Origin: Vagococcus proximus
Lineage (GTDB): Bacteria > Bacillota > Bacilli > Lactobacillales > Vagococcaceae
Length of the DNA stretch: 64,000 bases
Direction: 5' to 3'
Assembly: GCF_029143285.1 (NCBI RefSeq)
Contig: NZ_JAPDSH010000004.1
Coordinates: forward strand, 124,001-188,000
Shown here: positions 9,745 through 16,472 of the stretch, piece by piece
How positions within the stretch are numbered: the first letter of the stretch is position 1
Layout of the letters: each line of letters opens with the position of its first letter
Program-made: the position numbers and the translations under genes
Notes under the pieces: model-generated
Seen by the model: only the letters and a program-made list of their open reading frames with translations
Databases searched by the model: none
Told to the model about the DNA's origin: nothing

Positions 9745-10942
9745 GTATCGGCTCCTAATCTGGAATGAATTGACAAGCTATCTTGCAATTAAAGGAGGCA
9801 TCATTTTACTCATCTTGTTATCCGTTGTGATGTCTCTTGATTTTATTCAAGGTGAACACAACTATCTCAAATCAGACACTTTTTCTTCTTCAACAAGTGA
9901 GCACACGCTTGAAGTGGGTTATGGCGGATGGGAGGAGGATACTGCTCTTAATCCTTATCCCATTATTAAAGCACTTGAAAAGGCGTCAGGTGTATCCGCT
10001 AGATATAAAGGGGAGGATGCGACCTTTTTTGCAAAAGAGAAAGACTGGAAGGTCAAACAAGTTAATCCTCCATTAACGTATGACAACAACTCCTATGCTA
10101 TGCCTAATCAAGTGATTGTTAACGAACAAGGTTTAAAAGAGTGGCCTATCAAGATAATAAAAGGAAAGAGTTTGAAATCGAGCGATTTCACGGCAAAAAA
10201 AGAGGATAGAGGACTATTATTAAATAGTGATTTTCAAGCCTATTACAAGGTAGGTCAAACGATTAATTTAAGTTGGTTAAGAGAAACAAAACCTAATGAC
10301 CTTCAAATGGAGAACCTTCCATTTACCATACGTGGTTTTTTCGAAAAGTTACCCGAAACGTCTGACACACCAAGTCCGGAATTGATAGTCCCATTATTTT
10401 TTGAAACACTACCCCAAAATAAAATTATACAATATGATTTAAGCCATTATTATTTTCCTCTTGAAAAACTTGACCTTACAGCCTATCACCTTGATAAAGT
10501 CATCAGAGATAATCTGACTGGAACGGGGTACACAAGAGTGACTGTTCAAGACAGAAGGCAATATGAAGATTCTGAGAAGGCTTTTTTCAAAGATAAGGCG
10601 GTAGTTTTGGGCTATGAGTCTGTTTTATTTATGTTATTTACGTTATTACAAGTCATGGTGATTTCGGCCTTATTAATTAGAAAAAGAATGCGAACCTATC
10701 GTATTTTTTATGCGACAGGTTTAGATAAAAAGAGTTTATTCTTAGGGATTATACTAGCGTACAGTTTTTTATTTATTATTATGCTGTTGTTATTATATTT
10801 ACTGCAAGTCTACTACCTTCAACATGAATGGGAGTTAAAAAGTATCGTAATAGGTCTTGGATTTTGGTTGGTGACGTATCTCTTAATCGTGAGTATGACC
10901 TGCAGGAAACAATTAAAAAAAGAACGGATGGTGATAACGTGA
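9737..10942 (+). CDS. FtsX/MacB-type ABC permease subunit, second half
   Basis: This 401-residue protein has the same layout as its upstream neighbour: N-terminal helix, long extracytoplasmic domain (about residues 40-280), then three helices. The loop before the last helices reads YRIFYATGLDKKS, a diverged form of the FtsX loop. The start ATG at 9737 has GGGAGGTG upstream. The pair suggests a heterodimeric permease. A lactococcin-972-like immunity/export module is an alternative, but no bacteriocin gene was found. Confidence 0.6.
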   Translation: MSKYRLLIWNELTSYLAIKGGIILLILLSVVMSLDFIQGEHNYLKSDTFSSSTSEHTLEVGYGGWEEDTALNPYPIIKALEKASGVSARYKGEDATFFAKEKDWKVKQVNPPLTYDNNSYAMPNQVIVNEQGLKEWPIKIIKGKSLKSSDFTAKKEDRGLLLNSDFQAYYKVGQTINLSWLRETKPNDLQMENLPFTIRGFFEKLPETSDTPSPELIVPLFFETLPQNKIIQYDLSHYYFPLEKLDLTAYHLDKVIRDNLTGTGYTRVTVQDRRQYEDSEKAFFKDKAVVLGYESVLFMLFTLLQVMVISALLIRKRMRTYRIFYATGLDKKSLFLGIILAYSFLFIIMLLLLYLLQVYYLQHEWELKSIVIGLGFWLVTYLLIVSMTCRKQLKKERMVIT

Positions 10943-11616
10943 CAAAGGTAATCTATCAGTTAAATCATGTCATTAAAACCTATCAAGATGGTGAAAATCA
11001 GTCATTTAATGTTCTTGATATTGAGGCATTTACGTGTTTAGAAGGGGAATTTATTGCGATAGTTGGAGAAAGTGGCAGTGGGAAAAGTACGTTGTTAAAT
11101 GTCCTTGGTGTTCTTGATGGATTTCAAAGTGGTAAGGTCAAGCTTGCAGGAAAGAGTATCGGTGAGCTGAGTGATAAAGAAAAAGCACGGATTAGAAGTC
11201 AAAAAATCGGCTTCGTTTTGCAAAATTTTGGTTTAGTGGATGATTTTACAGTCAAAGAAAATATCATGTTGCCTGTTTCTTATTTACCAAAAACCGAACG
11301 CAAAGCTTGTCGTGAGCGCTTAGATGATTTGGCAGAGGAATTAGGGATTACCGCATTATTAAAAAAATTACCAAAAAAGTTATCTGGAGGACAAAAGCAA
11401 CGAGTAGCGATTGCTAGAGCTTTGATTAATGACCCTGCCATTATTTTGGCAGATGAGCCAACTGGGAATTTAGATGTGGTTAATTCTGAACAAGTGATGC
11501 TCATATTAAAGGCAAAACAACTAGAAGGTAAGACAATTTTATTAGTGACACACGATGAACAATCAGCCCAAAGATGCGATAGAGTGGTCCGATTGGTGGA
11601 TGGGAAGATACAATAA
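10939..11616 (+). CDS. ABC ATPase of the split FtsX-type transporter
   Basis: This is a 225-residue LolD/MacB-family ATPase. Walker A is GESGSGKST, the signature LSGGQKQR, Walker [13 protein letters not shown], and the switch VTHD. The GTG start at 10939 overlaps the TGA of the permease gene by four bases, which is common for coupled ABC subunits; the frame runs further upstream but only inside the permease gene. It supplies energy for the two permeases encoded before it. No clear terminator follows. Confidence 0.82.
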   Translation: MTKVIYQLNHVIKTYQDGENQSFNVLDIEAFTCLEGEFIAIVGESGSGKSTLLNVLGVLDGFQSGKVKLAGKSIGELSDKEKARIRSQKIGFVLQNFGLVDDFTVKENIMLPVSYLPKTERKACRERLDDLAEELGITALLKKLPKKLSGGQKQRVAIARALINDPAIILADEPTGNLDVVNSEQVMLILKAKQLEGKTILLVTHDEQSAQRCDRVVRLVDGKIQ

Positions 11617-11774
11617 AAAGTGAGTTTTATATCGAAAATATAATTAGTGTATTATTAATGGTTTAATGAAAGCATTAACGTTCTAAAACTCCAGTTATGT
11701 AGAGTTATGTGATAGTGTATGTTATTCTGAGAGTGAATAATAGGTATTAAATCTGCATAATGGAGGAGATTGTA

Positions 11775-12461
11775 ATGAAAAAGTGTTTTTTTGGTGTTGT
11801 ATTGTCTGGAATGATTTTTACTATGGTGGGATGTAGTAGTCATTCTATTAAAGAAAAAGACTCTACAAATATTAGTGTAAATCAAGAAGAGGTACAGAAG
11901 ACTGAGGTTGACATGGCGCAATCTGATGAAAGTGTAGTAGAACAAAAATCATCAGAGAAAGAAAAATTAGCTCAAGAAAAACGTGATGAAGAAGAAGCAG
12001 AGAAAGAAAAATTAGAGCAAGAGAAGCGTGATCAAGAAGAAGCAGAGAAAGAGAAATTAGAGCAAGAGAAGCGTGATCAAGAAGAAGCAGAGAGAGAGAA
12101 ATTGGAGCAAGAGGAAGTAGAGAAAGAAAAAACTAATGCAAGTTCAGATGATAGTTACCAAAAAATATTGGATGACTATACAGTTAAGATTGAAAATGAA
12201 GCACCTAAACTTGTTGAGGAATACAATAATGAAGCACCATCTAATGATTCTGGTTTAGAAGGACTTGCAGAGTTATCTAACGAAAAAATATCCAAATTAG
12301 CAGAAATTTCTAACGAAGGTATTTCAAAAATGGCTGAAGTTATGTTTAAAAAGGGTTCTGGAAAATATGAAGAATATGAGGAATGGGCAGATAAGTTAAT
12401 GGAGGTTTATATGAAAGAAGCGGAACAAATTAGTAATGCTTATATGGACTCTGCTATGTAG
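11775..12461 (+). CDS. Lipoprotein with tandem charged coiled-coil repeats
   Basis: The 228-residue product begins with a signal peptide ending in the lipobox MVGC, so it should be lipid-anchored at the cell surface. Residues about 61-118 are three and a half copies of a 15-residue Glu/Lys/Gln unit (EKEKLEQEKRDQEEA), predicted to be a long helical coiled coil. The remaining 100 residues contain a further short repeat (two units like LAE.SNE.ISK.AE). ATG at 11775 follows GGAGGAG. Function is not recognised; such stalks often hold surface domains away from the wall. Confidence 0.7.
   Translation: MKKCFFGVVLSGMIFTMVGCSSHSIKEKDSTNISVNQEEVQKTEVDMAQSDESVVEQKSSEKEKLAQEKRDEEEAEKEKLEQEKRDQEEAEKEKLEQEKRDQEEAEREKLEQEEVEKEKTNASSDDSYQKILDDYTVKIENEAPKLVEEYNNEAPSNDSGLEGLAELSNEKISKLAEISNEGISKMAEVMFKKGSGKYEEYEEWADKLMEVYMKEAEQISNAYMDSAM
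11955..12131 (+). repeat. 45-base tandem repeat inside the lipoprotein gene
   Basis: Units begin at 11955, 12000, 12045 and 12090, the last partial. The second and third units are almost identical at DNA level, which suggests recent duplication and possible length variation between strains. Confidence 0.8.
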
Positions 12462-12501
12462 GTCTAACCAAATGATAAAATAATTATATGGATTAAAACT
12501 A

Positions 12502-12530
12502 TTGACATTCTTATTTTTTCAAAGTAAACT
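12502..12530 (+). promoter_or_regulatory. Promoter of the trp leader and trpXYZ
   Basis: TTGACA at 12502-12507 and TAAACT at 12525-12530 are separated by 17 bases. Transcription would start near 12537, about 30 bases before the leader ORF. Confidence 0.6.
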
Positions 12531-12568
12531 ACGTATTATATTAAATCAAACAGAAAAGAGGGATTTTC

Positions 12569-12631
12569 ATGAGACAACTATCATTAACGACAAACGAGCA
12601 AAGACAAGCTTGGCAAAGCTGGCGTAGATAG
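12569..12631 (+). CDS. Trp-codon leader peptide of the trpXYZ attenuator
   Basis: This 20-codon ORF starts with ATG after an AGAGGGA ribosome site and ends in QAWQSWRR, with Trp codons at 12611-12613 and 12620-12622, close to the TAG at 12629-12631. Two Trp in twenty residues, immediately before mutually exclusive hairpins and upstream of a tryptophan-type ABC transporter, identify it as an attenuation leader. The peptide itself is unlikely to have a function. The assignment is by inspection only. Confidence 0.75.
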   Translation: MRQLSLTTNEQRQAWQSWRR

Positions 12632-12748
12632 TTGTATGTATGACAATCCGTTCATAGATACAACTTTAGAGTACATTCTAAACTTGTATCTATGTGGCTA
12701 ACTATAGCGTTTTTACCGACCACATAGAGGATATCTATGTGGTTTTTT
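12631..12748 (+). promoter_or_regulatory. Five-segment ribosome-mediated attenuator
   Basis: Five segments can pair in competing ways. A (12631-12643) pairs with B (12652-12664) at 12 of 13 positions. B (12653-12663) pairs perfectly with C (12684-12694). C (12689-12697) pairs perfectly with D (12720-12728). D (12719-12728) pairs with E (12734-12743) to form the terminator. A ribosome that finishes at the leader stop would cover A, allow B:C and leave D:E to terminate. A ribosome stalled at the Trp codons leaves A free, so A:B forms, C takes D, and transcription continues. The logic is inferred from the sequence. Confidence 0.7.
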
Positions 12749-12749
12749 G
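12719..12749 (+). terminator. Attenuator terminator (segments D:E)
   Basis: Perfect 10-base stem ACCACATAGA / TCTATGTGGT with a 5-base loop and a run of six T. Confidence 0.85.
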
Positions 12750-12790
12750 CATTTATTTGGCGACTTAATTGTGTATTAAGGGCGTATTCT

Positions 12791-12826
12791 AAGGCAATGA
12801 CCATTTATTGGGTCATTGCCTTTTTG
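12791..12826 (+). terminator. Second terminator before trpX
   Basis: Perfect 12-base arms (AAGGCAATGACC at 12791-12802 and its complement at 12811-12822) precede TTTTT. It lies between the attenuator and trpX, so transporter transcripts must pass two terminators. A small extra hairpin (CTTAAT / ATTAAG, 12764-12780) lies between them. Confidence 0.8.
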
Positions 12827-12858
12827 TATATAAAAAAATAAGAAATGGGGAAATAAAA

Positions 12859-13860
12859 ATGAAAAACAAAGGATTAATAGCAATTGTACTAATTATTTTA
12901 GGGGTATTAGCTAGTCAGTTTATTACAGGGAAACAAGAAATGTCGCAACAAAAAGGGCCAAAAGAAGAAATGAAGACAGTAGGGGTTTTACAGTACGTAA
13001 GCCACCCGGCATTAGATGAGATTTACCGTGGGATACAAGACGGGCTAAAAGAAGAAGGCTATGAGGAGAACAAGAATCTAAAACTGGTCTTTCAAAATGG
13101 GCAAGCCAATCAAAGTAAGCTGGCAACAATGGGGCAGCAACTTCTTGAAAAAGACTCTGATGTTTTAGTAGGTATCGCCACACCCGCTGCACAAGCATTA
13201 GCCAATATAACAAAAGAAGTCCCGCTTGTACTAGGTGCTGTGACAGACCCAAAAGCAGCTCACTTAGTGATGGATAACGACAAACCAGGTGGGAACATTA
13301 CTGGTGTGAGTGATCAATCACCAGTTGATGCTCAATTAGATTTAGCAGTTAAACTCTTACCTAACGCTAAAATAATTGGTGTTTTATACTCATCAGCTGA
13401 AGATAATTCAGCCTACCAAGCAAAACGTGTTGAAGAAGAAGGAAAGAAAAGAGGACTAACCGTTAAAACCTATCCTGTACCATCAAGTAATCAAATTGCA
13501 CAAATGGTTCAAGTGATGGCATCAGAAGTGGATATGATTTACTTGCCAACAGATAATGTGATTGCTAATGCAATGGAGATGGTAGTCGATGGCGCGAATA
13601 AAAATATGATTCCAATTATTCCGTCTGTGGATACGATGGTGGAGCAAGGGGGACTAGCCACTGTAGGGATTAATCAATATGAGATAGGTCGTCAAACAGG
13701 TAAGATGGTGGCGGATATATTAGCTGGGAAATCTAAACCAGCGACGACTCCAATCTACACGTTCACAACAGGTGACGTGATTGTCAATGAAAAACAAGCT
13801 AAAAAGTTAGGGGTAACATTACCTCAAGAACTATTAGACAACGCTAAAAAAACGAACTAG
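12859..13860 (+). CDS. trpX: Tryptophan ABC transporter, substrate-binding protein
   Basis: This 333-residue protein has an N-terminal hydrophobic signal/anchor (about residues 4-20) without a lipobox Cys, then a periplasmic-binding-protein fold of the type found in the TrpX family (ABC substrate-binding proteins formerly DUF534). ATG at 12859 follows GGGG. It is followed closely by a branched-chain-type permease and an ATPase, giving a complete importer. The Trp-codon leader upstream supports tryptophan as the substrate; this is the main reason for the name. Confidence 0.8.
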   Translation: MKNKGLIAIVLIILGVLASQFITGKQEMSQQKGPKEEMKTVGVLQYVSHPALDEIYRGIQDGLKEEGYEENKNLKLVFQNGQANQSKLATMGQQLLEKDSDVLVGIATPAAQALANITKEVPLVLGAVTDPKAAHLVMDNDKPGGNITGVSDQSPVDAQLDLAVKLLPNAKIIGVLYSSAEDNSAYQAKRVEEEGKKRGLTVKTYPVPSSNQIAQMVQVMASEVDMIYLPTDNVIANAMEMVVDGANKNMIPIIPSVDTMVEQGGLATVGINQYEIGRQTGKMVADILAGKSKPATTPIYTFTTGDVIVNEKQAKKLGVTLPQELLDNAKKTN

Positions 13861-13875
13861 GAAAGAGGAATAGAG

Positions 13876-14760
13876 ATGATTGTATCAACGATTGGACAAG
13901 GGTTAATGTGGGCAATATTAGGCTTAGGAATTTTTATGACTTACCGCATTCTTAATTTCCCAGATATGACAGCAGAGGGATCTTATCCATTAGGGGCTGC
14001 TGTGTGTGTGATGGGTATCACGCAAGGGCTATCACCGATAGTCGCCACACTTTTAGGCGTTTTTTCAGGAATGATAGCAGGTCTTATAACAGGGTTACTT
14101 TATACGAAAGGAAAAATTCCTATTATTTTATCAGGGATTTTGGTTATGTCGGGTTTGAATTCTGTTATTTTATATATCATGAAATCACCGAGTTTATCGT
14201 TACTTAATCAAAAGAAATTACATGATTCAGTCACTGGTTTAGGATTACCTCCCTATTTTGATACAGTCATGATAGGGGCCTGTGCGGTTATTATCATCGT
14301 GACATTAGTAGGTGTATTCTTTCATACAACACTTGGACAAGCCTATATTGCAACAGGAGATAATGAAGTGATGGCTCGTTCTTTCGGCATACATACAGAT
14401 CGAATGAAAATACTTGGACTAACAGTATCAAATGGTATCATCGCGTTAGCTGGAGCGTTACTTGCTCAAAATGATGGCTATGCTAGTGTTGATAAAGGAA
14501 TTGGTGTTATTGTAATAGGACTTGCCTCGATTATTATAGGGGAAGTTTTATTTGGTCAATTGACCTTAATTGAACGTTTAATCGCTATTGTTGTAGGGAG
14601 TATATTGTATCAGTTACTTATTTTGTTAGTCATCAAACTAGGGTTTAATACGAACTATTTAAAATTAATATCAGCAATTATATTAGCAATATGTTTAATG
14701 ATGCCACAGATTAGAACACGACTATCTAGTCGATTAACGATAAAAAAGGTGGGAAACTAA
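13876..14760 (+). CDS. trpY: Tryptophan ABC transporter, permease
   Basis: A 294-residue integral membrane protein with about eight to nine hydrophobic segments, of the LivH/BPD_transp_2 permease family. It carries the EAA-like loop near residues 170-190. The ATPase gene follows immediately after its stop, and the binding protein gene lies 15 bases upstream, so all three are one operon. It would form the membrane channel for tryptophan uptake. Confidence 0.8.
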   Translation: MIVSTIGQGLMWAILGLGIFMTYRILNFPDMTAEGSYPLGAAVCVMGITQGLSPIVATLLGVFSGMIAGLITGLLYTKGKIPIILSGILVMSGLNSVILYIMKSPSLSLLNQKKLHDSVTGLGLPPYFDTVMIGACAVIIIVTLVGVFFHTTLGQAYIATGDNEVMARSFGIHTDRMKILGLTVSNGIIALAGALLAQNDGYASVDKGIGVIVIGLASIIIGEVLFGQLTLIERLIAIVVGSILYQLLILLVIKLGFNTNYLKLISAIILAICLMMPQIRTRLSSRLTIKKVGN

Positions 14761-15528
14761 ATGGCAGCAGCAGTATTAGAAATTAAAGAAGGTGTCAAAC
14801 GATTAGACAATGATGGTTTGGAAAGCCGCTTAATCATGGATCATTTGAATTTAACCGTACACGACGGTGAGTTTATAACGGTATTAGGGGGGAATGGTGC
14901 TGGAAAATCAACCCTTTTTAATAGTATTGCTGGGAATTTAACCTTAAGTTCAGGTGATATTTTTATGAAGGGTCAAAACGTAACGCATCAAAAAGAAGAA
15001 CAACGTTCGAACTATCTCACTCGTGTTTTTCAAGATCCTAAGATGGGAACGGCTCCTCGCATGACCGTAGCAGAGAATTTATTAATAGCATTAGATAGAG
15101 GGAAAAAACGAAGATTTAAGCGTCGTAAATTGAAAGAAAATAAAGCCTATTTTGAGGAAGTATGTTCTTTAACGGGGAATGGATTGGAAAAACATTTAGA
15201 CACACCTGTTGGGCAGCTATCAGGAGGTCAACGACAAGCATTAAGTTTACTGATGGCAACATTAACTAAACCTGACGTGTTGTTACTTGATGAGCATACC
15301 GCAGCGCTTGATCCGAAGACTGCACATCAAATCATGACCTTGACCCAAAAACAGATTGAAGACCATGGCTTAACTTGCTTAATGATTACCCATCGTATGG
15401 AAGATGCTTTGGTTTACGGGAATCGTCTGATTGTTTTAGAAAAAGGGAAAATTGTTTTAGATTTAACTAAAGAAGAGAAAGATAAATTGAGTTTAACGGA
15501 TTTATTAGTGTTATTTGAAGGAAAATAA
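14761..15528 (+). CDS. trpZ: Tryptophan ABC transporter, ATPase
   Basis: A 255-residue ABC ATPase with Walker A GGNGAGKST, signature LSGGQRQ, Walker B VLLLDEHTAALD and switch ITHR. The residue after the catalytic Glu is His where most relatives have Pro, a feature seen in this family of putative tryptophan/branched-chain importers. It starts directly after the trpY stop and ends just before a terminator shared with the convergent gntR gene. Confidence 0.82.
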   Translation: MAAAVLEIKEGVKRLDNDGLESRLIMDHLNLTVHDGEFITVLGGNGAGKSTLFNSIAGNLTLSSGDIFMKGQNVTHQKEEQRSNYLTRVFQDPKMGTAPRMTVAENLLIALDRGKKRRFKRRKLKENKAYFEEVCSLTGNGLEKHLDTPVGQLSGGQRQALSLLMATLTKPDVLLLDEHTAALDPKTAHQIMTLTQKQIEDHGLTCLMITHRMEDALVYGNRLIVLEKGKIVLDLTKEEKDKLSLTDLLVLFEGK

Positions 15529-15557
15529 AAAAGTCGTCCTCATGGGCGACTTTTTTT
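15526..15557. terminator. Bidirectional terminator between trpZ and gntR
   Basis: A-rich left arm plus AAGTCGTCC pairs with GGGCGACTT and a T run; A and T runs on both sides let it work in both directions. Confidence 0.85.
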
Positions 15558-16278
15558 AATCAAAATCCAAGTAGTAACGGTATTTATTACCAATATAATA
15601 ACATTCTGTATATTCATAAAAATCACGACTCGCTTGTGAAGTAAAGCGAACGCGTTTTAAGAGCGGGTCACCTTCAGAAACTTTTAGAAGTTTTTGTAAG
15701 GAACGGTTCGCTACGATAGCCTCTATATATTCACTTTGCTTGTCTACGCGGATATCTTTTGTTTTAAGGTACTCGTAAAAGGACCCATAATAATCTGATG
15801 ATTTCATGGAATAGGTTGGAAGGTAGATGAAATGGGTTTTAAAATAAGCTAGACGATTACTGCCGTCTCCTCTTATACGTTCTAAAATAAGAATATCATC
15901 ACCAGGCTGTATTTTTAAATATTTTGCTATTTTATGATCTGCATGTGATTTTGTTAGTGTCGCCTCAAGTGTAGTAGCACGTTTGCCTTGTTCTTTTAGT
16001 TCCTGAGTAAAACCTTTAATAACTGTTGCGAAGTCTGAATCATCTGCAACCATTTTCTTTACAAAAGTTCCTTTAGCACGTTGCCGATCAAGTAAATTCT
16101 CACTGACTAATTCATTTATAGCTTTTCGAATTGTAATTCTACTGACATGGTAAATATCACACAAAGCCATCTCTGTTGGAATACGCTCTCCTTCAGGCCA
16201 TTTTTCAGTTTGGATATTTAGACGAAGTTCATCAGCTATTTGTGCATAGAGAGGTTGGTTATTTTGAGTTGATACCAT
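15556..16278 (-). CDS. GntR/HutC-family regulator of the mannoside operon
   Basis: The 240-residue protein has an N-terminal winged helix (about residues 8-75, with the motif TEMALCDIYHVSRITIRKAI) and a C-terminal UTRA ligand domain (about 90-235), the standard HutC layout. It is transcribed divergently from the mannose-6-phosphate isomerase/GH38 operon, which makes it the likely local repressor responding to a phosphorylated sugar. The ATG on the minus strand at 16278 follows AAGGAG. Two matching palindromes at 16342 and 16585 are candidate operators. Confidence 0.85.
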   Translation of the reverse strand: MVSTQNNQPLYAQIADELRLNIQTEKWPEGERIPTEMALCDIYHVSRITIRKAINELVSENLLDRQRAKGTFVKKMVADDSDFATVIKGFTQELKEQGKRATTLEATLTKSHADHKIAKYLKIQPGDDILILERIRGDGSNRLAYFKTHFIYLPTYSMKSSDYYGSFYEYLKTKDIRVDKQSEYIEAIVANRSLQKLLKVSEGDPLLKRVRFTSQASRDFYEYTECYYIGNKYRYYLDFD

Positions 16279-16310
16279 GTGATAGTCTCCTTAATCGTTT
16301 AATTGCTTTC

Positions 16311-16316
16311 ATTATA
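16311..16316 (-). promoter_or_regulatory. gntR promoter -10 element
   Basis: On the minus strand this reads TGCTATAAT, an extended -10. The operator at 16342-16359 lies just upstream of the expected -35 region, so autoregulation is plausible. Confidence 0.5.
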
Positions 16317-16341
16317 GCACAATAAAATTGGCACTTAGGTT

Positions 16342-16359
16342 CTATTGTTATAACAATAG
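16342..16359. promoter_or_regulatory. Candidate GntR operator, intergenic
   Basis: CTATTGTTATAACAATAG is a perfect 18-base palindrome between gntR and the mannoside operon. GntR/HutC proteins bind palindromes of this size. Confidence 0.65.
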
Positions 16360-16414
16360 GTACAAAATCCTATTATAGCAACGTTTTAAAAAGACATTTC
16401 AAAAGATTGAGATA

Positions 16415-16423
16415 TGCTATACT
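16415..16423 (+). promoter_or_regulatory. Extended -10 of the mannoside operon
   Basis: TGCTATACT fits an extended -10 element; no good -35 is seen. A TSS near 16430 would leave a leader of about 45 bases. Confidence 0.5.
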
Positions 16424-16438
16424 TTTTATGAGTTAAGA

Positions 16439-16448
16439 AAAGCGCTTT
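16439..16448. promoter_or_regulatory. cre-like palindromic core downstream of the promoter
   Basis: AAAGCGCTTT is the core of many CcpA sites, but flanking bases diverge from the consensus (three mismatches). Its place just after the TSS would suit catabolite repression. Confidence 0.35.
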
Positions 16449-16472
16449 ATTTAGCGATATGATGGAGGTTGT

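Noticed and set aside
8025-11616. Lactococcin-972-type bacteriocin locus
   Set aside because: The organisation is reminiscent, but there is no small secreted bacteriocin gene and the permease is in two FtsX-like genes.
11955-12131. CRISPR or other spacer-repeat array
   Set aside because: The repeat is contiguous, in frame and codes for a coiled coil; there are no unique spacers.
12569-12748. T-box riboswitch as the control of trpXYZ
   Set aside because: No AGGGTGGNACCGCG-type motif is present; a Trp-codon leader with competing hairpins explains the region better.
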